Assembly (NCBI GenBank): GCA_021777365.1
Contig: JAJYDP010000150.1
Span: 1 to 9,459, forward strand
Source of the DNA: Chloroflexota bacterium
Lineage (GTDB): Bacteria > Chloroflexota > Limnocylindria > Limnocylindrales > CSP1-4
Direction: 5' to 3'
DNA: 9,459 bases
In this document: positions 1-6,813 of the stretch, piece after piece
Position numbering within the stretch: position 1 is the stretch's first letter
How the letters are laid out: each line of letters starts with the position of its first letter
Position numbers and translations under genes: made by a program
Notes under the pieces: generated by a model
Seen by the model: only the letters and a program-made list of their open reading frames with translations
Database searches by the model: none
Told to the model about the DNA's origin: nothing

Positions 1-934
1 CCTCGGCGAAGGGGTCGTCGGCGGTCACGCCGGGTGACTTCCCGACCGAGAGGAGGAGCCGCTCGGCCGCCTCCGAGCCCACCCGCTGGGCCGGCGCCCC
101 GGCGCCCGGTCCGGGTTCGGCCCCCTGCGGTTGGGTCCCGGAACCAGGCGGTGCCGCCGGCTCGCCGGCGCCCGATGCCGGCTTGGCCTTCTGCGATCCC
201 CGTCCCGCACGCCGCCGGCCTGCCGCCGACGGTGCGCCCTCGGCCAGGTCCCGGGCCGCCTCGAACTTGGAACGGGACGACGCGCGGACCCCGCCGGTCG
301 CCTCGAGGGCGGTGGCCAGGCGACCGAGGATCGCCTCGTCGCCCCGGCGCAGCTCCACCTCGATCCCCGAGTACGTTCCCAGCCGGCGCCCGTCCCGCAG
401 CACCTCCACCTCGTCCGCGCTGATCTCCGCGGCACCGTCCTCGTCGAGCACCTCGCGCACCCGGCGCCGCTGCCTGACCTGGAACCGCTCCTGCAGCGGT
501 TCCTCGCCGATCGTCCGGAGCAACAGGTCGCGCGCATCGCTCGCCGGCCACGTGCGCGGATCCAGCCCCTCGCCGGCCGCCGCCTCGAGCTCCTCCCTGC
601 GGTGGACCGCGCCCACCGCAGGCGTCAGCGACTTGAGGCCCAGGATCCTGCGGTCGCCGCGCTCCCGGATCCGCGCCGCGTACCCTGCGCGCTCCACCGC
701 CCGTCCGGCCGTGTCGACGTAGCGGTCGTCGACGAGCGCCTCGTGCCACTCGCCGCCGGCGAACCCTGCGGGCGCCGCCGCCTCCAGCAGCGGATCCAGC
801 AGGGCGCGATCCGTGACGTCGTACTTCAGCTCGATCTCGATGGGAGGCGAGGCGGCGGCGCCGGGTCCGGCGGCGCCGGGTCCGGCGGCATCCGGTGTCC
901 CGGCCGTGATGGCGCCGCCATCCCCGGTGCTCAC
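1..934 (-). CDS. CYTH-CHAD domain protein, C-terminus cut by window start
   Basis: Read on the minus strand from a GTG at 934; the frame stays open to base 1 (311 codons), so the C-terminus is missing. Residues 1-31 are a Gly/Ala/Pro leader with a repeated AAGPG unit. A CYTH domain runs from about 32 to 230. It opens with the ExExK signature (EIELKYDV, E33/E35/K37) and continues with DRYVDT, ARIRERG, LKS, SADEVEV, EVELRRGDE and SKFEAA, the usual charged strands of the triphosphate tunnel. A Pro/Gly/Ala linker (about 231-295) follows, and the last visible residues, GVTADDPFAE, match the usual start of a CHAD domain. CYTH enzymes act on triphosphates or polyphosphate, and CHAD domains bind polyphosphate. 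The position directly after ppk1 supports a polyphosphate role; the exact activity is unknown. The GTG at 934 is the only ATG/GTG/TTG in frame between the ppk1 3' end and the CYTH domain; its ribosome site is weak. Confidence 0.88.
   Translation of the reverse strand, partial: MSTGDGGAITAGTPDAAGPGAAGPGAAASPPIEIELKYDVTDRALLDPLLEAAAPAGFAGGEWHEALVDDRYVDTAGRAVERAGYAARIRERGDRRILGLKSLTPAVGAVHRREELEAAAGEGLDPRTWPASDARDLLLRTIGEEPLQERFQVRQRRRVREVLDEDGAAEISADEVEVLRDGRRLGTYSGIEVELRRGDEAILGRLATALEATGGVRASSRSKFEAARDLAEGAPSAAGRRRAGRGSQKAKPASGAGEPAAPPGSGTQPQGAEPGPGAGAPAQRVGSEAAERLLLSVGKSPGVTADDPFAE
861..890 (-). repeat. 15-bp tandem repeat encoding AAGPG units
   Basis: Two 15-bp copies (861-875 and 876-890) differ only in the last base. 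They lie inside the N-terminal leader of the CYTH-CHAD gene and encode a Gly/Pro/Ala five-residue repeat before the CYTH domain. This is probably a flexible, slippage-prone leader rather than a regulatory site. Confidence 0.7.
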
Positions 935-986
935 GAGTCCGCCCGCGGTGTCCGGCCGCCCGACGGCGGCGTCAACGCCGCCACTC

Positions 987-1013
987 GCTTCACGCGCTTC
1001 ACGCGGTTCACGC
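987..1013 (-). repeat. three 9-bp repeats over the ppk1 stop codon
   Basis: On the minus strand GCGTGAA plus two bases occurs three times in a row. The first copy contains the ppk1 stop TGA (1010-1008). Because the period is a multiple of three, the TGAs at 1001-999 and 992-990 fall in the same frame, giving three in-frame stops in tandem. The repeat lies in the 73-bp gap before the CYTH-CHAD gene. No clear terminator hairpin is visible there. Confidence 0.65.
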
Positions 1014-3134
1014 GAAGTCCTGGGCAAGCCCGAGCGCCCTCGTCATCATGACCTCGAACGTGTCGACACCGGCCGGTTCGGCGACCAGTGTCTCGACCCG
1101 GCGCCACACCCCGTCGTTCCCCAGCTCCCACGCCCGCCGATCGTCCCGCAGCATCACGTCGAGGATGTCGCGCAGCCGCTCGCGAAGGGCCGGGTCGTCG
1201 ACGGGCGTCACCGCCTCGACGCGGCGATCCAGGTTGCGCTCCATCATGTCGGCCGACCCGATCGAGAACTCCTCGTCGCCGGCGTTGCGGAAGTAGAAGA
1301 TCCGCGAGTGTTCGAGGAAGCGACCCACGATCGATCGGACGCGGATCGTCTCGCTGATCCCCGGCAACGCGGGCCGCAGGGAGCAGATCCCTCGCACCAG
1401 CAGGTCGACCTGGACGCCCGCCTGGCTCGCCCGGTAGAGCGCCCGGATCACCGCCGGGTCGACGATCGCGTTGAGCTTCATCACGATGCGCCCTCCGGCG
1501 CCGCTCGCCTGGCGCTCGATCTCCCGGTCGATGCGCGCGATCACGCCCTCGCGCAGCCCGAACGGCGCCACCAGCAGCCGGCGGAACGAGCGCTGGCGCG
1601 AGAGACCGGTCAGGTAGTTGAACAGGTCGGTCACGTCGGCGCCCAGCTCCGAGCGGCAGCTCAGGAGCCCGAGGTCGACATAGATGCGGGCGGTCTTGGT
1701 GTTGTAATTGCCGGTCCCGATGTGGACGTAGCGGCGCAGACCGCGCCCCTCCCGCCGGACGATCAGCATGGTCTTGGAGTGGGTCTTGAGGCCCACCAGC
1801 CCGTACACCACGTGGGCGCCCACCTGTTCCAGGGCCCGCGCCCAGCCGATGTTGGCCTCCTCGTCGAAGCGTGCCTTGATCTCGACCAGGACCACCACCT
1901 GCTTGCCGCGCTCGGCGGCCCGGATCAGTGCCTGCACGATGGGCGAGTCGCCGCTGGTGCGGTACAGCGTCTGCTTGATCGCGAGCACGTCGGGGTCGTC
2001 GGCGGCCTGCTCCACGAAGCGCTGCACGGTCCGCGCGAACGACTCGTATGGATGGTGGACCAGGATGTCGCCGTCGCGGATCGCGGCGAAGACGTCGACC
2101 GGCTCGTCCGGGTCGGCCGGCGCCAGGCGGGGCGGCGTCACCGGGGTCCACGCCGGCAGCTGGAGGCTGGGGATGTCGAGATCGGCGATCTCGAATAGCG
2201 CCGTGAGGTCCAGCGTGCCGGCGACCTCGTACACGTCCTCGGGAGAGCACTGCAGGCCGCGCTCGAGGATCGCCCGCGTCTCCGCCGGCATCGAACGCTC
2301 CACCTCGAGGCGGACCACCTCGCCGAACCGCCGCCGGCGAAGCTCCTCCTGGATGGCGAGCAGCAGGTCGTCGGCCTCGTCCTCCTCGATCGCGAGGTCG
2401 GCGTTGCGCGTCACTCGAAACAGGTGGTGCTCGAGGATCTCCATGCCGGGGAAGAGGATGTCGAGGTTCTCGGCGATGACCTGCTCGAGCAGCATGTAGG
2501 TCCGAACCCCGACCTCCACGAGCCGGGGGAGCACGGGCGGGACCTTGATCCTCGCGAACCCGCGCTCACCGGTCTCCGGGTTGCGAACGGTCACGGCGAG
2601 CGAGAGCGACAGGTTGCTGATGTACGGGAAGGGGTGGCCCGGGTCGACCGCCAGCGGCGTCAGCACCGGGAAGATCTCGTCGATGAACCGCTGGCGCAGC
2701 TCCAGGTGGCGCTCGGGCCGCTCCGACCAGCCCACGATCCGGATTCCGTGTCCGACCAGCTCGCGCCGCACCTGGGCCCACGTGTCGGACTGGTCGGCGA
2801 CGAGGGGCAGGACCCTGGCGCGGATCGCGCGCAGGGTCTCGGCCGGACTCAGCCCGTCCGGCGTGCGCTGCGCCCCCCCCGCGGCCATCTGCTGCTTGAC
2901 TCCGGCGACCCGCACCTGGAAGAACTCGTCGAGATTGCTCGCGAAGATGGCCAGGAACCGCGCCCGCTCGAGGAGCGGGTTGCGCTCGTCGATCGCCTCG
3001 TGCAGGACGCGGGCGTTGAAGTCGAGCCAGCTCAGCTCGCGGTTGGTGTACGGCATCGCCGGCGCATGCCGCTCCTTCCGGCCCGCTCGCTGCGTGCCGG
3101 TGGCCTGACCGCCGTGGGGACGGACCGCGGTCAT
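1008..3134 (-). CDS. ppk1: polyphosphate kinase 1
   Basis: PPK1 reversibly transfers the terminal phosphate of ATP onto inorganic polyphosphate. The 708-residue product is full length for the family. The N-terminal domain starts with NRELSWLDFN (31-40) and contains FASNLDEFFQVRVAG (64-78) and the HPFPYISNLSLSLA stretch (167-180). The two catalytic-domain histidines are visible: H452 in GLKTHSK and H609 in RFLEHSR. Both sit at a constant offset of 17 from the E. coli histidines 435 and 592 as I recall them, so the core aligns without net gaps. YVHIGTGNYNTKTAR (469-483) and IGSADMMERNLDRRVE (625-640) are also family motifs. The start is uncertain. The ATG at 3134 lies 7 bp after the upstream stop and has no ribosome site. 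The ATG at 3056 (MPYTNREL) is closer to the usual family start and has AAGGAG upstream, but 15 nt away. It is followed by a CYTH-CHAD gene, consistent with a polyphosphate operon. Confidence 0.97.
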   Translation of the reverse strand: MTAVRPHGGQATGTQRAGRKERHAPAMPYTNRELSWLDFNARVLHEAIDERNPLLERARFLAIFASNLDEFFQVRVAGVKQQMAAGGAQRTPDGLSPAETLRAIRARVLPLVADQSDTWAQVRRELVGHGIRIVGWSERPERHLELRQRFIDEIFPVLTPLAVDPGHPFPYISNLSLSLAVTVRNPETGERGFARIKVPPVLPRLVEVGVRTYMLLEQVIAENLDILFPGMEILEHHLFRVTRNADLAIEEDEADDLLLAIQEELRRRRFGEVVRLEVERSMPAETRAILERGLQCSPEDVYEVAGTLDLTALFEIADLDIPSLQLPAWTPVTPPRLAPADPDEPVDVFAAIRDGDILVHHPYESFARTVQRFVEQAADDPDVLAIKQTLYRTSGDSPIVQALIRAAERGKQVVVLVEIKARFDEEANIGWARALEQVGAHVVYGLVGLKTHSKTMLIVRREGRGLRRYVHIGTGNYNTKTARIYVDLGLLSCRSELGADVTDLFNYLTGLSRQRSFRRLLVAPFGLREGVIARIDREIERQASGAGGRIVMKLNAIVDPAVIRALYRASQAGVQVDLLVRGICSLRPALPGISETIRVRSIVGRFLEHSRIFYFRNAGDEEFSIGSADMMERNLDRRVEAVTPVDDPALRERLRDILDVMLRDDRRAWELGNDGVWRRVETLVAEPAGVDTFEVMMTRALGLAQDFA

Positions 3135-3141
3135 GGCGCGC

Positions 3142-3525
3142 TCAGGGTTCCGGGATGTAGCGTCGGTCGCCCGTCGCGGGGTCGAACCAGACCCGGAGCC
3201 GCTTGCCGGTGGTGGGGTCGTCGAAGACCTCGTCGGTCCGCTCGTAACGCCCGGTCCCGGGGCCCGGAGGGGAGGCCGGCGGACGTGGGCTCCACGGTGG
3301 GCCCGCCGGCGGGTTGGCGCGGGCAGCCGCTCTTTCCTCGGGGTGCGACCGGTACCGGGCCTGCTCGTACAGCGCGATCAGGATCAGGATCGCGCTGGGG
3401 ATCAGGAGCCAGGAACCGCCTACCGGTTCGCCCGCCGCGATGACCGCGAGCCCGAGCAGGAACCCGAGCCCGCCCGCGATCCCCAGCACGCCGCGCAGCA
3501 GCTGCGAGAGATCGGTGCTGCCCAT
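3142..3525 (-). CDS. hypothetical two-segment membrane protein
   Basis: I do not recognise a named family for this 127-residue protein. Residues about 11-31 (VLGIAGGLGFLLGLAVIAAG) and 38-53 (SWLLIPSAILILIALY) are strongly hydrophobic and should form a membrane hairpin. A basic, Pro/Ala-rich linker (about 55-93) follows, then a short C-terminal segment with DEVFDDPTTGKRLRVWFDP and DRRYIPEP, which reads like a small soluble beta-rich tail. The ATG at 3525 is chosen because it directly precedes the first hydrophobic segment. The frame is open further upstream, but only across ybjQ on the same strand. The ribosome site is weak (CGGGAC). It lies 26 bp after ybjQ and 7 bp before the outer ppk1 start, so it is probably co-transcribed with both. 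Function unknown. Confidence 0.75.
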   Translation of the reverse strand: MGSTDLSQLLRGVLGIAGGLGFLLGLAVIAAGEPVGGSWLLIPSAILILIALYEQARYRSHPEERAAARANPPAGPPWSPRPPASPPGPGTGRYERTDEVFDDPTTGKRLRVWFDPATGDRRYIPEP

Positions 3526-3551
3526 CGCACGTCCCGCCGGTCCGGCCGCGC

Positions 3552-3896
3552 TCAGCGCGCCTGCTCGTGCCCGGACTGGCCCGGCTCGATGACCACGGCC
3601 GTGCCGTAGGCCACGATCTCGGTCATGGTCTGGCCCATCTCGGAGCTGTCGAACCGCATGGTCAGGATGGCGTTCGCGCCCATCGCGGTCGCGTTGGCCA
3701 CCATGCGATCGATCGCATGCTTGCGGGCGTCCTCCAGGAGCTCGGTGTACTCCTTGATCTCGCCCCCGACGATCGACCGGAGGCCGGCGGCGACGTTGCC
3801 CGCGAGGCCGCGGCTCCGGACCACCACGCCGAAGCACTGGCCCTTGGTCTCGGCGACACGGTAACCGGCCACGAAGTTGGTGGTGCTGATGATCAT
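3552..3896 (-). CDS. YbjQ/UPF0145 family protein
   Basis: A 114-residue protein matching the YbjQ (DUF74) family, which forms small oligomers and is annotated as putative heavy-metal binding; no reaction is established. Family features are the start MIISTTNFVAGYRV, the central SIVGGEIKEYTELLEDARKHA (41-61), MVANATAMGANAILTMRFD (64-82), and the final strand ending YGTAVVIEP (97-105). The length is typical for the family. The start is well supported by AGGAGG at 3910-3905, eight bases upstream. That site begins on the last base of the stop codon of the preceding DUF971 gene, which suggests coupled translation. An 18-bp perfect palindrome lies inside the gene. Confidence 0.93.
   Translation of the reverse strand: MIISTTNFVAGYRVAETKGQCFGVVVRSRGLAGNVAAGLRSIVGGEIKEYTELLEDARKHAIDRMVANATAMGANAILTMRFDSSEMGQTMTEIVAYGTAVVIEPGQSGHEQAR
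3702..3719. repeat. 18-bp perfect palindrome inside ybjQ
   Basis: CATGCGATCGATCGCATG reads the same on both strands. It encodes the HAIDRM stretch of the YbjQ protein. It contains three GATC-type overlaps and no loop, so it could be a chance product of coding or a dimeric protein or methylase target. Confidence 0.6.
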
Positions 3897-3904
3897 GGCG
3901 GTCG

Positions 3905-3910
3905 CCTCCT
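3905..3910 (-). promoter_or_regulatory. ribosome binding site of ybjQ
   Basis: AGGAGG, a near-perfect anti-16S match, lies 8 nt before the ATG at 3896. It overlaps the last base of the DUF971 stop codon (TGAGGAGG), tying the two reading frames together. Confidence 0.8.
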
Positions 3911-4287
3911 CAGCGCTCCACGGCTGTGCGCGCGGCTCGGCGCGCCTCGTCCTCCGGGCAGGGGCAGTTCGCGCGGAGCTGCTCGAAGGTGTAGTACCCG
4001 GTGTGGTGGCCGTCCGCCCACGTCGGTGCGATCGCGTAGGTCCCCACGAGCTGCACGTCCACCAGGCGCGTCTGGTCCGGTGCCAGGGTCGGCGACGAGT
4101 CGAGCCAGCCCGGCATGCCGGCCTCGCCGCGGCAGTAGGCGCACGGGCAGAGCCAGCGCAGGGCCACCGTGTCGTAGACGGTGTGGTGGTCGTCGGCCCA
4201 GTCGATCTCGAGGCGGCCGGTCTCCCGATCGGCATGGATGCGGGCAGGGGCGAGGTACTCGCCGCCCGACGTGTAGCTGGAGGACAT
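3910..4287 (-). CDS. DUF971 family protein (GBBH-like N-terminal zinc domain)
   Basis: A 125-residue protein that is essentially one DUF971 domain, the fold found at the N-terminus of gamma-butyrobetaine hydroxylases but here stand-alone. Diagnostic parts are LEIDWADDHHTVYDTVALRW (26-45) and the Cys cluster CPCAYCRGE with C47, C49 and C52. Near the end comes GTYAIAPTWADGHHTGYYTF (82-101), carrying H94/H95. In gamma-butyrobetaine hydroxylase, three Cys in this C-x-C-x2-C arrangement plus one His bind zinc, so the metal site looks intact. A second Cys pair, C108/C110 in ANCPCPED, follows. Stand-alone DUF971 proteins are often linked to Fe-S or metal protein maturation, but a role here is not shown. 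It appears to be the first gene of the minus-strand operon. It has no ribosome site at its ATG but does have a -10-like box (see the promoter entry). Confidence 0.93.
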   Translation of the reverse strand: MSSSYTSGGEYLAPARIHADRETGRLEIDWADDHHTVYDTVALRWLCPCAYCRGEAGMPGWLDSSPTLAPDQTRLVDVQLVGTYAIAPTWADGHHTGYYTFEQLRANCPCPEDEARRAARTAVER

Positions 4288-4293
4288 GGCGGG

Positions 4294-4299
4294 ATTGTA
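4294..4299 (-). promoter_or_regulatory. putative -10 box of the leftward operon (possibly leaderless)
   Basis: On the minus strand TACAAT, five of six matches to the consensus -10, lies six bases before the DUF971 ATG. Transcription would then begin at or next to that ATG. No ribosome site is visible in the gap. No good -35 hexamer lies at 16-18 bp; TGGACC at 4326-4321 is the nearest resemblance, with a spacer of 21. An AT-rich hexamer is unusual in this GC-rich setting, but this is a motif reading only. Confidence 0.4.
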
Positions 4300-4315
4300 G
4301 CGGTGCCCGCGTGTG

Positions 4316-4356
4316 GCGCCGGTCCACTTCTCGCGCCGGTCCACTTCTCGCGCCGG
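4316..4356. repeat. 17-bp tandem direct repeat in the divergent promoter region
   Basis: GGTCCACTTCTCGCGCC occurs at 4321-4337 and again, identically and without a gap, at 4338-4354. The 17-bp period extends from 4316 to 4356. It lies between the DUF971 start and the S9 peptidase start, just upstream of the possible leftward -10 box. A direct repeat of this spacing (about one and a half helical turns) could be an operator; a replication slippage product is the alternative. Confidence 0.75.
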
Positions 4357-4426
4357 CGATACACTCGCACGAACGCTCCCCGCGCCGCCGGCCGCCGACC
4401 GGCCGCTCGCTCCACGAGAAGGTTGC

Positions 4427-6628
4427 ATGTCCAGACCGCCGCTGCCCTCCGATCTCCATGATCTCCACGTGCCGACCGAGGTCCGCCTCTCTCCGGACGG
4501 GCGATGGGTCGCGTTCACGGTCAAGGCCACCGGCCCCGCAAAGGACGACTACCGTGAGGCCGTGTGGCTCGCGCCGGCCGACGGCTCGGTCCCGGCCCGG
4601 CAGCTCACGCTCGGGTCGCGCCACGACACGCATCCGCGCTGGAGCCCCGACGGCAGCCGGCTGGCATTCCTGTCGGATCGCGGGGCAGTGCTCGAGGCCG
4701 GGGGCGGCGGCACCCGGCCCGGCCGCACCGGCTTCGGGCGGCGCCACGGTGACGCGCCCGGGGCGAGCCCGGCCGAGCTCGCGGACGGCGCGACGCAGGT
4801 CTGGCTGCTCCCGATGGCGGGCGGTGAAGCGCGCGAGCTGACCCAGCTGCCGCACGACGTGAAGGACCTGGCCTGGAACCCCGACGGGTCGCGGCTGTGC
4901 GTCTTGAGCTCGGCCGAGTCGGCCACGCCGAGTGCGCGGAAACGGCGCGAGCCCGGCGAGCCCCCGGAGTCGGACTACCGCTTCATCGACCGGCTGCAGT
5001 ACCAGTTCAACGGTGCGGGCTTCACCCACGATCGCTTCGCCCACCTCTGGCTGGTCGACGCCGGTACGGGCGACGCCCGCCGGCTGACGTCAGGGCCGTA
5101 CAACGACGGCGCCTTCGACTGGAGTCCGGACGGGCGGCGGATCGTGTTCGAATCGCGGCGGCACCGGGACCACGACCTCGACTGGCAGATGGAGCTGTTC
5201 CTGCTGGAGGTGGAGACCGGGCGGGTGGCGCGGCTGACCGGGGGCCGCGGCCGGCGCGAGTTCTCGGCACCCGCCTGGAGCCCGGACGGCCGCTGGATCG
5301 CCGCGGTCGGCCACCGCTACCAGGGCCGGGGGCCGGCACGCCGGGACGTCTGGCGATTCCCGGCCACGCCCGAGCAGGTGGGCGAGGACCTGACGGGCCC
5401 GACCGACCTGATGGTGGGCGCCAGCGTGGGCAGCGACCTGATCGGGGGCGGTGGCCCCGCCCTCCACTGGAGCGGCGACGGCCGCTGGATCACGTTCAGT
5501 GCGCCGATCGAGGGCAGCTACGAGCTCTGGCGGGTGGAGGCAGAGACCACGACGGGCGCCTCGGCGGGGACGCCCGCCGTCGAGCGCCTGACGGCCGGCC
5601 GGCACTTCCTTTCGCGGATCCACCAGGTGCCACTGGACGGCGGGGCGGTCCGTGTCGCCGCGACCGCGGCCGACCCCACCCATCCGTTCGAGGTGGTGGT
5701 GGCCGACGTCCCGGCCGGCCTGCTCGAGCCGCTCGAGGGGGACGCCCTGCGACGCGTCAGCGACCTGATGGCCACGCGCTGGGCGGACGTGTCGCTCGTG
5801 GAGCCCGAGACCCGCTGGCACGAGGTGGACGGCCGCCGGATCGAGGGCTGGTTCTACCCGGCGCCGGTGCGTGATGACGGCCGTCCCGCACCGCTGGTCG
5901 TCGAGATCCACGGGGGACCGGCCACGCTGTACGGGTATTCGCCGTTCTGGGAGTGGCAGTGCCTGGTCGCGGCGGGGATGAGCGTGTACGCGTGCAACCC
6001 GCGCGGGTCCGAGGGCTACGGGCAGGCCTTCGTGCGGAGCAACTTCCGCGACTGGGGCGACGGCCCCATGGCCGACGTGATGGCCGGCGTCGACGCGCTG
6101 GTGGCCGACGGGCTGGCCGACCCGGACCGGCTCGGCGTGACCGGCGGCTCGTACGGCGGCTACCTGACCAGCTGGATCGTGGGGCACACCGACCGCTTCA
6201 AGGCGGCGCTCACCGCGCGGTCGGTCAACGACATGACCTCGCAGATGCTCTCCGGGGACATCGGCGGGCCCATGTTCGGGCTCGAGGAGTACGGCGTGAA
6301 CCCGTGGGAGGACCACGAGCTGTACTGGCGGCACAGCCCCATCGCGTATGCCGACCGGGTGCGCACGCCGCTGCTGATCCAGCACGCCGAGAAGGATCTT
6401 CGCGTGCCCATCACGCAGGCCGAGGAGTTCTTCGCCGTGCTGCGCGCGTTCCGGCGCCCGGTCCGACTCATGCGGGTCCCTGACGAGACGCACGAGCTGA
6501 CCCGGAGCGGGACGCCATTCCGTCGCGTCGAGAACATCGTGCAGGTGGTGGGCTGGTTCCGGCACTTCCTGGTGCAGGGCCGGCGGGGCCTGCCGGCGCT
6601 GCCGCGGGAGAAGCGGGTCCGGCCCTAG
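4427..6628 (+). CDS. S9 family serine peptidase (acylaminoacyl-peptidase-like)
   Basis: A 733-residue prolyl oligopeptidase-type enzyme that cleaves short peptides. No signal peptide is visible, so it is probably cytoplasmic. The N-terminal beta-propeller shows repeated SPDG-type blade motifs: LSPDGRWVAF (21-30), WSPDGSRLAF (72-81), WNPDGSRLCV (150-159), WSPDGRRIVF (232-241), WSPDGRWIAA (284-293) and WSGDGRWITF (348-357). The C-terminal alpha/beta hydrolase domain begins near 460 and has the oxyanion region VVEIHGGPATLYG, the nucleophile S575 in GGSYGGY, D657 in HAEKDLRVP and H689 in DETHELT, so the triad is complete. Residues about 86-122 form a Gly/Ala/Arg-rich insertion between blades. The ATG at 4427 is preferred because GAAGG lies just upstream and the protein then starts one short helix before the first blade; the open frame reaches back to 4313 across the tandem repeat. 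It is transcribed away from the leftward operon. Confidence 0.95.
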   Translation: MSRPPLPSDLHDLHVPTEVRLSPDGRWVAFTVKATGPAKDDYREAVWLAPADGSVPARQLTLGSRHDTHPRWSPDGSRLAFLSDRGAVLEAGGGGTRPGRTGFGRRHGDAPGASPAELADGATQVWLLPMAGGEARELTQLPHDVKDLAWNPDGSRLCVLSSAESATPSARKRREPGEPPESDYRFIDRLQYQFNGAGFTHDRFAHLWLVDAGTGDARRLTSGPYNDGAFDWSPDGRRIVFESRRHRDHDLDWQMELFLLEVETGRVARLTGGRGRREFSAPAWSPDGRWIAAVGHRYQGRGPARRDVWRFPATPEQVGEDLTGPTDLMVGASVGSDLIGGGGPALHWSGDGRWITFSAPIEGSYELWRVEAETTTGASAGTPAVERLTAGRHFLSRIHQVPLDGGAVRVAATAADPTHPFEVVVADVPAGLLEPLEGDALRRVSDLMATRWADVSLVEPETRWHEVDGRRIEGWFYPAPVRDDGRPAPLVVEIHGGPATLYGYSPFWEWQCLVAAGMSVYACNPRGSEGYGQAFVRSNFRDWGDGPMADVMAGVDALVADGLADPDRLGVTGGSYGGYLTSWIVGHTDRFKAALTARSVNDMTSQMLSGDIGGPMFGLEEYGVNPWEDHELYWRHSPIAYADRVRTPLLIQHAEKDLRVPITQAEEFFAVLRAFRRPVRLMRVPDETHELTRSGTPFRRVENIVQVVGWFRHFLVQGRRGLPALPREKRVRP

Positions 6629-6813
6629 TCAGCAGGCGCCCGGGCAGTCGCCGGGCAGGGCCAGGAGCGGGCCCCGGGGTAGGCCCGGGTGGCTACCCGC
6701 GCGGGTGGGTCGCTCGCGACCATCGGCCCGGCGTCCCGGGCCCTGCGCCCCTGTGGCCGCGGGCGGGAGGGCCGTAGCGTCGCCGTCGTCAAGCGTCCCA
6801 TTCGGAGTCACCG
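6629..6813 (+). other. hairpin-rich gap between peptidase and cupredoxin genes
   Basis: These 185 bp hold no convincing gene. GCCCGG (6638-6643) pairs with CCGGGC (6651-6656) across seven bases, starting 9 bp after the peptidase stop, so it may act as a terminator, though no T-run follows. GGGTAG (6677-6682) pairs with CTACCC (6693-6698), which overlaps the palindrome ACCCGCGCGGGT at 6695-6706. The rightmost part must contain the promoter of the cupredoxin gene, but I see no clear hexamers. GGAG at 6804-6807 is that gene's ribosome site. Confidence 0.4.

Noticed and set aside
34..2198. Long plus-strand open frames across the ppk1 and CYTH-CHAD region
   Set aside because: They are Arg/Pro/Ala-rich shadows caused by high GC; the minus strand carries clear family motifs in the same place.
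4316..4356. Remnant of insertion-sequence ends
   Set aside because: The copies are direct and abutting, not inverted, and there is no transposase fragment or target duplication in the window.
4360..4365. TACACT as a -10 box for the S9 peptidase
   Set aside because: Four or five bases fit the consensus, but no -35 hexamer lies at 16-18 bp and the motif is short, so it is not listed as a feature.
4313..4426. Upstream ATG giving a 38-residue longer S9 peptidase
   Set aside because: The extension runs through the tandem repeat and has no ribosome site, whereas the ATG at 4427 has GAAGG upstream and starts near the first propeller blade.
6638..6656. Rho-independent terminator after the S9 peptidase
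   Set aside because: The six-base stem is present but no T-run follows, so it is only mentioned within the gap entry.
6629..6811. Small minus-strand ORF of 60 codons in the gap
   Set aside because: It has no ribosome site or recognisable motif, and its composition is what GC-rich noncoding sequence gives.
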